Shown here: positions 1 through 3,784 of the stretch, one piece after another
How the letters are laid out: each line of letters begins with the position of its first letter
Numbering within the stretch: the first letter of the stretch is position 1
Assembly: GCA_018902765.1 (NCBI GenBank)
Contig: JAHIQC010000248.1
Coordinates: forward strand, 1 to 5,252
Length of the DNA stretch: 5,252 nt
Direction: 5' to 3'
Source of the DNA: Actinomycetota bacterium
GTDB taxonomy: Bacteria > Actinomycetota > Coriobacteriia > Anaerosomatales > JAHIQC01
Position numbers and translations under genes: made by a program
The notes under the pieces: generated by a model
Told to the model about the DNA's origin: nothing
Databases searched by the model: none
The model's input: the letters and a program-made list of their open reading frames with translations, nothing else

Positions 1-269
1 ACGAGGACCTCGAAGCGAAGCTGCCTCCGTCGGATGTGATGATTGACGAGCAGGTTGCCGCTCGAGTCGATGCCGAGGCGATTCGTGCATGCGTGCATCG
101 ACTCACCGAGGATCAGGCGGCTGTCATAACCTGTCGCTTCTTCTTTGACTTGGATGTGAAGCGGACGGCTCGTGCATTGGATAAGACCGAAGGGGCGGTC
201 AAGGCGCTCCAGCACAGGGCTATGAAGAATCTGGCGACGATGCTGGTGGAGGTGATCGATGATGAATGA
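1..269 (+). CDS. ECF-type RNA polymerase sigma factor, C-terminal part (5' end outside window)
   Basis: Partial gene: the frame is open from the left edge to TGA at 267-269, so the true start and the region 2 core-binding and -10-recognition part lie outside. The visible 88 or so residues match sigma-70 region 4, the helix-turn-helix that contacts the -35 element. An LTEDQAAVITCRFF segment is followed by a turn and the recognition-helix signature KTEGAVKALQHRAMKNL, typical of ECF sigma factors (family knowledge). The gene overlaps the next by 11 bases, suggesting co-transcription and translational coupling. A sigma gene directly followed by a single-pass membrane protein is the usual layout for a sigma/anti-sigma or sigma/target pair. 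The internal GTG at 36 and ATG at 39 are not credible starts, because coding sequence clearly continues upstream and a start there would leave only region 4. A two-component response-regulator output domain is a less likely alternative. Confidence 0.85.
   Translation, partial: EDLEAKLPPSDVMIDEQVAARVDAEAIRACVHRLTEDQAAVITCRFFFDLDVKRTARALDKTEGAVKALQHRAMKNLATMLVEVIDDE
248..257 (+). promoter_or_regulatory. Shine-Dalgarno site for the DUF5667-like gene
   Basis: GGAGGTGATC is a full 10-nt complement of the usual 3' end of 16S rRNA. It lies inside the last codons of the sigma gene. Its GGAGG core is 6 nt from the ATG at 259 and 9 nt from the ATG at 262, so either start is well served. The perfect match and the overlap with the upstream stop codon fit efficient coupled translation. 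Confidence 0.75.
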
Positions 270-1026
270 CAAGACGACCCCTGCGCACGGAAACCCCGTG
301 TCGCTGGAAGACGTGTTGTTCGCATCTTCGGTCACGGGCATCCCTGAATTGGAGCGCACCAGGCTCAAGGCCGTTGTCATGTCCAGTATCCGACCCCAGC
401 CACTCAGGTCGGCGCGCCTCGTGTTCGCTCGAGCCGCGACTGTGTTCGCTTGTTGCGGGACGCTGGTGGGTGGAGTCTCGTTCGCGGCCGCACACTCACT
501 TCCCGGGGATCCTTTGTATCCTTTGCGCCAAGCGGCGCAAGAGATGCGTATCGTGTTCACCCCTCAAGACTCGCGAGGTGATGCGCTCATCGATCTGAGC
601 GATACCCGCGCAGAGGAAGTCCGGATGCTGATGCAGGTGCAGGCTGGCGAGGCCCGTATCCAGAAGGCCGTTGACGGATTCGGAGATGCGGCAGGACGCG
701 CGGTCGAAAGCGCGCCAGATTCGCCGACCGCGCAGCAGCGTGCCAAACGGATCGAGGACGCGGTCTCAGACGAGCCGGTGCAGGTCCGCGAGCGGGTGCA
801 GTCGGGTATCCCTGAAACAGGTTCGGGCGGAAGCGCCCCCAGCGTGCCCAGCGGCCCGAAACCGAGCGGCAGTGGCGCCGGGACCACCGGTTCCAGTGAT
901 GCGGAGCCCGTTGGTTCAGGCAATGGCTCCGGCGCAGCCGAGCGCGCTGGCTCGGGTTCCGGAAGTACCTCGCAGCAGGTTCCGGTGACGCCATATGATG
1001 AGGCCGTAACCCCGGGTCGACGCTGA
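259..1026 (+). CDS. DUF5667-like single-pass membrane protein, possible regulator or partner of the sigma factor
   Basis: A 255-residue protein. Residues 1-57 form a short N-terminal, probably cytoplasmic, part. Residues 58-78 are one hydrophobic helix containing a Cys65-Cys66 pair. After it comes LPGDPLYPLRQAAQEMRIVFT (81-101) and a helical, charged stretch to about 135. The pattern PGDPLYP-(K/R)-x(n)-R-x-x-x-T-P-(D/Q) is what I associate with DUF5667, a domain found in actinobacterial membrane proteins next to ECF sigma factors. Residues 186-238 are a low-complexity Gly/Ser/Pro/Ala tail, likely a flexible extracytoplasmic linker. I see no HxxxCxxC motif of zinc-binding anti-sigma factors, so an anti-sigma role is only an inference from position. 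The start is ATG 259 or 262, overlapping the sigma stop. The following gene begins 48 bases downstream on the same strand. The domain call is from memory of the family pattern. Confidence 0.8.
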   Translation: MMNDKTTPAHGNPVSLEDVLFASSVTGIPELERTRLKAVVMSSIRPQPLRSARLVFARAATVFACCGTLVGGVSFAAAHSLPGDPLYPLRQAAQEMRIVFTPQDSRGDALIDLSDTRAEEVRMLMQVQAGEARIQKAVDGFGDAAGRAVESAPDSPTAQQRAKRIEDAVSDEPVQVRERVQSGIPETGSGGSAPSVPSGPKPSGSGAGTTGSSDAEPVGSGNGSGAAERAGSGSGSTSQQVPVTPYDEAVTPGRR

Positions 1027-1041
1027 GCGTTGTTTGTGAGT

Positions 1042-1074
1042 GGAGGGGCGTGATCATCCTAAGGGGATGAGCCC
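1042..1074 (+). promoter_or_regulatory. Leader of the secreted repeat gene: SD site inside a small hairpin
   Basis: The Shine-Dalgarno site of the next gene is AAGGGG at 1061-1066, 8 nt before ATG 1075. It sits in the loop and 3' arm of a perfect 6-bp inverted repeat, TCATCC (1054-1059) with GGATGA (1065-1070), extendable by a T-G wobble. A second purine run, GGAGGGG at 1042-1048, is too far from ATG 1075 to serve it. It precedes GTG at 1050, which opens a six-codon frame ending at TGA 1068-1070. The hairpin could dampen initiation and the mini-frame could relieve it, but this is inference. Confidence 0.4.
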
Positions 1075-1641
1075 ATGCGCACTACATTCAAGTCGTTTGC
1101 CTTACTGATCGTCGTACTTCTTCTGGCTATGCCGCTAGCGGCGTTTGCCGCCGGTGGCGTACGTGCCTCCGGCCAGCTGACTGCCAGCGGCCCTTCCGAG
1201 GCACCGGGTGCCCGAAACATGGGTGACGCCGCGCCCCAGGATGTTCCCGGAGATATCGATCGACTGCGCACTCGTGACCAGCTGCAGGATGGTTCATGTG
1301 CTGTTGAGGGTGACGACGAGCCGGCCATGACTCAGACGCGCACACGACAGATGGAGCAAGCCCGGACACAAACGCATGCAGGTGTTGTCGAAGACGTCGA
1401 TCCAGCTGCGGTTTCTGCTGACCAGGCTCGTCTCCGCGATCAAGACAAGCTGCGCGATGGCTCGTGCGATGACGTCGTTGTAGAGCCTGAGGCAGCTTCG
1501 GCGGATCGGATTGCCGATTCCGCATCGCCCGACCAGCTGCGCGAGCGCGACACCCTAGCCGATAGACTCGTGGTCGATGTTCCGGCGGGCATCGCGACGT
1601 GGTTCCAGTCGATGCTTCAGTTCTTTGGCTTGAAAAGCTAG
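1075..1641 (+). CDS. Secreted protein with repeated RLRxxDxLxDGSC motifs, function unknown
   Basis: A 188-residue protein of no family I recognise. It starts with a clear Sec signal peptide: MRTTFK, a hydrophobic core at about 8-24, and a likely cleavage in A-A-F-A-A-G near residue 25 or 26. The mature part is highly charged and Ala/Asp/Arg-rich. It carries RLRTRDQLQDGSC (63-75), RLRDQDKLRDGSC (119-131) and a degenerate third copy, QLRERDTLADRLV (154-166). An R/Q/T-rich segment (TQTRTRQMEQARTQT) lies at 86-100. The two Cys of the mature protein are the last residues of copies 1 and 2 and could form a disulfide. The C-terminus (IATWFQSMLQFFGLKS, 173-188) is amphipathic and might touch a membrane or partner. 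ATG 1075 is chosen because it has AAGGGG 8 nt upstream and an in-frame TGA at 1051-1053 blocks longer starts. Position after the sigma and DUF5667-like genes suggests a product of the same regulon, exported to the cell surface or medium. Confidence 0.85.
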   Translation: MRTTFKSFALLIVVLLLAMPLAAFAAGGVRASGQLTASGPSEAPGARNMGDAAPQDVPGDIDRLRTRDQLQDGSCAVEGDDEPAMTQTRTRQMEQARTQTHAGVVEDVDPAAVSADQARLRDQDKLRDGSCDDVVVEPEAASADRIADSASPDQLRERDTLADRLVVDVPAGIATWFQSMLQFFGLKS

Positions 1642-1664
1642 GGTGCTTCGCGAGCCCGATCGTG

Positions 1665-2060
1665 TCAGGAGGGTCGCCTGCGGGCGGCCCTTCTGCTTGT
1701 AAGTGTCGCCAGGATCGCGCCGACAGCGGCCCCGAGCGTGTCCACGCCCCAGTCGAACACATCAGGCGAGCGTCCTGCGACGAATGACTGATGGAACTCG
1801 TCGGTGATGCCGTACGCTGAGCAGATGAGCACCGCGATCGCGAGCACCCGAGTCCTCGGCCCCGCGTCTCCGAGCGCTAGTGCGCATAGTACGCCGAGGA
1901 TCGCGTAGCCCCCGAAATGGCCGATCGAACCGAACCGACCGGGCACTTGGCCTCCGGGCAGCGCCGAGAATCGGAAGATGATCGCCATCTGCGCGGCGAC
2001 CGCGAGCCACCACAGTGAAACAGGCGTCTTGGGGCGGCCTTGTGCTGGCACGTGTCTCAC
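1665..2060 (-). CDS. VanZ-family integral membrane protein
   Basis: A 131-residue protein with four predicted membrane helices (about 15-33, 45-63, 70-86, 103-121). This is the usual size and topology of stand-alone VanZ-like proteins. Family landmarks are visible: F-S in the first loop (31-32), the G-H-F-x-x-Y segment (47-52), and the best-conserved block TDEFHQSFVAGRSPDVFDWGVD (86-107) with Asp87, Glu88, His90, Gln91, Arg97, Asp100, Asp103 and Asp107. VanZ of enterococcal vancomycin clusters gives low-level teicoplanin resistance, but most chromosomal members are uncharacterised. No other resistance gene is present, so resistance should not be inferred. The start is GTG at 2058-2060; an in-frame TAG at 2100-2102 excludes anything much longer. 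No good Shine-Dalgarno site is visible, and a GTG three codons later (2049-2051) is an alternative. It is divergent from the EamA gene and ends 23 bp from the convergent secreted repeat gene. Confidence 0.88.
   Translation of the reverse strand: MRHVPAQGRPKTPVSLWWLAVAAQMAIIFRFSALPGGQVPGRFGSIGHFGGYAILGVLCALALGDAGPRTRVLAIAVLICSAYGITDEFHQSFVAGRSPDVFDWGVDTLGAAVGAILATLTSRRAARRRPS
1666..1695 (+). terminator. Hairpin terminator closing the sigma operon
   Basis: A 13-bp stem (1666-1678 with 1683-1695, including two G-T wobbles) closes around a 4-nt TGCG loop. Its core is GGGTCGCC pairing with GGCGGCCC. On the plus strand the core stem is followed by TTCTGCTTGT, moderately T-rich. It begins 24 nt after the stop of the secreted repeat gene. 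The stem lies inside the last codons of the convergent VanZ-family gene, whose stop codon is at 1665-1667. The minus side lacks a T tract, so it fits the plus-strand transcript best. Confidence 0.6.
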
Positions 2061-2104
2061 ATCGTTTCTGATTCGGTCGTTGTCGGGGCGCGAACGAGTC
2101 TAGC

Positions 2105-2110
2105 ATTATC
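2105..2110 (-). promoter_or_regulatory. Possible -10 element for the VanZ-family gene
   Basis: On the minus strand this reads GATAAT, five of six bases of the sigma-70 -10 consensus, about 45 nt upstream of the GTG start. No convincing -35 hexamer lies 16-18 bp upstream. Instead the palindrome at 2117-2147 occupies that place, as expected if an activator or repressor acts there. The call rests on one short motif. Confidence 0.25.
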
Positions 2111-2116
2111 GCTTGA

Positions 2117-2147
2117 CGCATGATGGTCGCAGTGCGAACGTCATGCG
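2117..2147. promoter_or_regulatory. 31-bp near-perfect palindrome in the divergent VanZ/EamA spacer, candidate operator
   Basis: The sequence is symmetric about G2132: 13 of 15 opposite positions are complementary. The outer arms are CGCATGATG (2117-2125) and CGTCATGCG (2139-2147); the inner arms are TCGCA (2127-2131) and TGCGA (2133-2137). The only mismatches are 2124/2140 (T-G) and 2126/2138 (G-A). It sits in the 116-bp spacer between two divergent starts, next to a minus-strand GATAAT and overlapping a plus-strand TTGACG at 2113-2118. An operator for a dimeric regulator controlling one or both genes is the simplest reading. A terminator is unlikely because no gene ends here and no T tract follows. 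Confidence 0.5.
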
Positions 2148-2176
2148 CGTCTAACCTTCGGTGAACCCGGGAGAAC

Positions 2177-3079
2177 ATGGAACGTCGAGCTTCTGTCACA
2201 GCGGCGCTGGTGTCCGCGGCGTGCTTCGGTACCTTGGCCATATTCACGAGCCTCGCATACAAAGGGGGCGCACTGCCCCTGCAGCTTCTCACGTGGCGGT
2301 TCTCGATGGCGGCGATTCTGCTGGGCGGCTATCTGGCGTTTACCAAGCCCCGGGCCCTCCGGATTCCTCTTGGTGACCTTGGGCGATATGCCGTGATCTC
2401 CCTGTTGGGCTATGGAGCCGCATCCATCTGTTTCTTCTTTGCGCTCACATACACCGACGCCGCCGTGGTGGCGATCTTGTTGTACACATATCCGGCGATG
2501 GTAGTACTCGCGGAGCGGCTGCTGTTCGGGGTCCCGCTCTCCTCGGGCCGTGGCGTGGCCGTGGCCCTTACCTTCGTTGGCTGCGCTTTCGTCTCAGACC
2601 CCTTTTCAGCCCAAGGAGGGGTGGTTCTCATCGGCGTGGCGTTGGGGCTGGGAGCAGCAGCGTGCTACTCGGTGTTCAGCATGCTTTCCGACCGCTGGCT
2701 TGAGGGTCGTCCGCGTGCCACCCTCATGACCTACCTGTTCGTGTACACCGCTCTTCTGTCTGGTGTCGCCGCGCTTGTCACCAGAACACCGCTCGGGACA
2801 TCGGAGTGGACCCCCATAGTCTGGCCGATGCTCCTCGGGATCGTGGCCCTGCCCACGTTCGCGGCCATCCTGTTGTATCTTCGGGCACTCAGGGGGCTTG
2901 GTGCGGGTCAAGCCGCCATCCTGTCAACGTTCGAGCCCGTGTTCACGATCGTGCTTGCCTCGCTGCTGCTCGGGGAGAGACTCTCGCTGACACAGTGGCT
3001 CGGTGCCGCATTGGTGCTCGCCGGCGTGTTCATCGCGGAGCGCGCGGGACGACCCGCAGCCGAGCTCGCGCTGGTCTGA
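2177..3079 (+). CDS. EamA-family (DMT superfamily) inner-membrane transporter
   Basis: A 300-residue protein of the standard length for the ten-helix drug/metabolite transporter family. Hydrophobic segments lie at about 7-27, 33-54, 69-90, 94-113, 121-140, 146-168, 181-202, 213-236, 243-262 and 268-288. They form two tandem EamA halves (about 7-139 and 146-288). Family signatures are visible: W-R-F in helix 2 (LLTWRFSMAAILL), the Y-T-D-A-A-V-V-A-I-L-L-Y-T-Y-P segment around helix 4, and in the second half L-R-A-L-R-G-L-G-A-G-Q-A-A-I-L-S-T-F-E-P-V with L-L-L-G-E-R-L-S after helix 9. Members export or import amino acids, nucleosides, sugars or drugs; the substrate cannot be read from sequence. 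ATG 2177 is the only possible start after the in-frame TGA at 2162-2164. Its GGGAG site (2169-2173) is only 3 nt away, which is tight. It is divergent from the VanZ-family gene and convergent with the next gene. Confidence 0.93.
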   Translation: MERRASVTAALVSAACFGTLAIFTSLAYKGGALPLQLLTWRFSMAAILLGGYLAFTKPRALRIPLGDLGRYAVISLLGYGAASICFFFALTYTDAAVVAILLYTYPAMVVLAERLLFGVPLSSGRGVAVALTFVGCAFVSDPFSAQGGVVLIGVALGLGAAACYSVFSMLSDRWLEGRPRATLMTYLFVYTALLSGVAALVTRTPLGTSEWTPIVWPMLLGIVALPTFAAILLYLRALRGLGAGQAAILSTFEPVFTIVLASLLLGERLSLTQWLGAALVLAGVFIAERAGRPAAELALV

Positions 3080-3097
3080 GCCGACTGTCAGGCCAGT
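3070..3097. terminator. Shared hairpin between convergent gene ends
   Basis: GGTCTGA (3073-3079) pairs with TCAGGCC (3088-3094) across an 8-nt loop that is exactly the intergenic gap. The stem extends outward to 3070-3097 with one further wobble, giving 9-10 bp. Each arm contains the stop codon of one gene. Neither side is followed by a T tract, so intrinsic termination is uncertain, but a bidirectional terminator or 3'-end stabiliser is plausible. Confidence 0.35.
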
Positions 3098-3666
3098 AGC
3101 TTGAATGCATCCGTCAGGTTACGGGTGAGCGTCACCAGTACGAAACCGGCCGGCTCGATGCCGTAGCCCCAAGCGCTCAGCCACAGTGCATTGCGCGGCG
3201 CGGTGCCGGCTAAGACAAGCGCCCGAAAGGTCAGTGCTGCACCCAGGAGCCATGCAACGATCTTCAGCTCCGGTGTCACGGCGAACAGCTGCGGTAGCGC
3301 CCCGACCGCCCATGCAAAACGGATCGTCCCCGGCTCGCTCGTCGTCTCACGGGTGTTCGACAACCGCATCATCACCAGCCGGGCGACAACCCACATGACA
3401 CTGACCGCTCCGGCCGCAAGGCCCTGCAGCGGCTGTTGAGCGGGATGGATGAGTTGCGCGATAGTTGCACCGACGATGGTCGCGCCAAGTCCCACCGCCA
3501 GCGAGAGTCCAGGCCCGGCTACAGGAGCGCCGCCACGGCCCACTAGCCTGACAGCTTGGTCCCCAATGCGCCCGAGTAGCTTCCTCCAGGCGTTGAATAG
3601 GCGGATTGGCAAGGTCAGCGAGTCGCTTTCGGCGGCGGCGGGTCGGTTGGGTTCGCGTGGTACCAT
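3088..3666 (-). CDS. Hypothetical multi-pass membrane protein
   Basis: I do not recognise this protein. From ATG 3664-3666 it has 192 residues; a TTG at 3676-3678 would add four. GGAAG and AAGG lie just upstream of the TTG, so either start is possible. The first 50 or so residues are polar and cytoplasmic-looking (PNRPAAAESDS, then a basic WRKLLGRIGDQAVRLVGRGG). Next come about four or five hydrophobic stretches, counted from the ATG: about 52-73, 82-102, 116-131, 135-153 and 161-180. The architecture (polar N-terminus plus a compact bundle with A-L-P-Q and G-Y-G-I-E-P-A-G) loosely recalls Yip1/DUF1282-type membrane proteins, but I would not assign it. High third-position GC supports this frame. 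It ends 8 bp from the convergent EamA gene and is divergent from the PBP gene, with which it could share control signals. Confidence 0.72.
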   Translation of the reverse strand: MVPREPNRPAAAESDSLTLPIRLFNAWRKLLGRIGDQAVRLVGRGGAPVAGPGLSLAVGLGATIVGATIAQLIHPAQQPLQGLAAGAVSVMWVVARLVMMRLSNTRETTSEPGTIRFAWAVGALPQLFAVTPELKIVAWLLGAALTFRALVLAGTAPRNALWLSAWGYGIEPAGFVLVTLTRNLTDAFKLLA

Positions 3667-3678
3667 TACAGTCGTCAA

Positions 3679-3784
3679 CCTTATCTTCCGAGGCGAAGCG
3701 CCATCCCTGTTCGTGAAGCATCATGACGGGCACGCTATACGTTCCATCGGAAGTGTACTTCACCCCATCTAGGCGGAGGACTCG
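3679..3784. other. Divergent spacer between the membrane-protein and PBP genes
   Basis: This short non-coding stretch should hold the promoters of both flanking genes. I see no convincing paired -35/-10 elements on either strand. A TATACG (3736-3741, plus) and a small GGCG-AAG-CGCC stem (3692-3702) are present but unremarkable. Just before the PBP start, GGAGG at 3775-3779 is a clear Shine-Dalgarno site, 5 nt from GTG 3785. Confidence 0.4.

Noticed and set aside
835..985. Gly/Ser-rich repetitive DNA in the DUF5667-like gene as a possible tandem repeat or mobile repeat
   Set aside because: The repetition is amino-acid composition only; I see no regular DNA repeat unit.
587..1057. Minus-strand open frame of 156 codons opposite the DUF5667-like gene
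   Set aside because: Arg/Pro/Ser-rich composition typical of an antisense shadow of a Gly/Ser/Ala-rich coding region.
1127..1762. Minus-strand open frame of 211 codons across the secreted-protein gene and terminator
   Set aside because: Its product is rich in Arg, His, Pro and Gln without domains, and it lies opposite a gene with a signal peptide, a good ribosome site and protein-level repeats.
1665..2060. Idea that the VanZ-like gene marks a glycopeptide-resistance cluster
   Set aside because: No VanH/A/X/R/S-type gene is nearby, and stand-alone VanZ-family proteins are widespread in chromosomes without such clusters.
1762..2292. Minus-strand open frame of 176 codons spanning the VanZ gene and the start of the EamA gene
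   Set aside because: It overlaps two genes of recognised families in other frames and would read straight through the divergent control region.
3449..3772. Plus-strand open frame ending at TAG 3770-3772, just before the PBP gene
   Set aside because: It is mostly antisense to the orphan membrane protein, whose hydrophobic segments and codon use are far more convincing; the product shows no domain.
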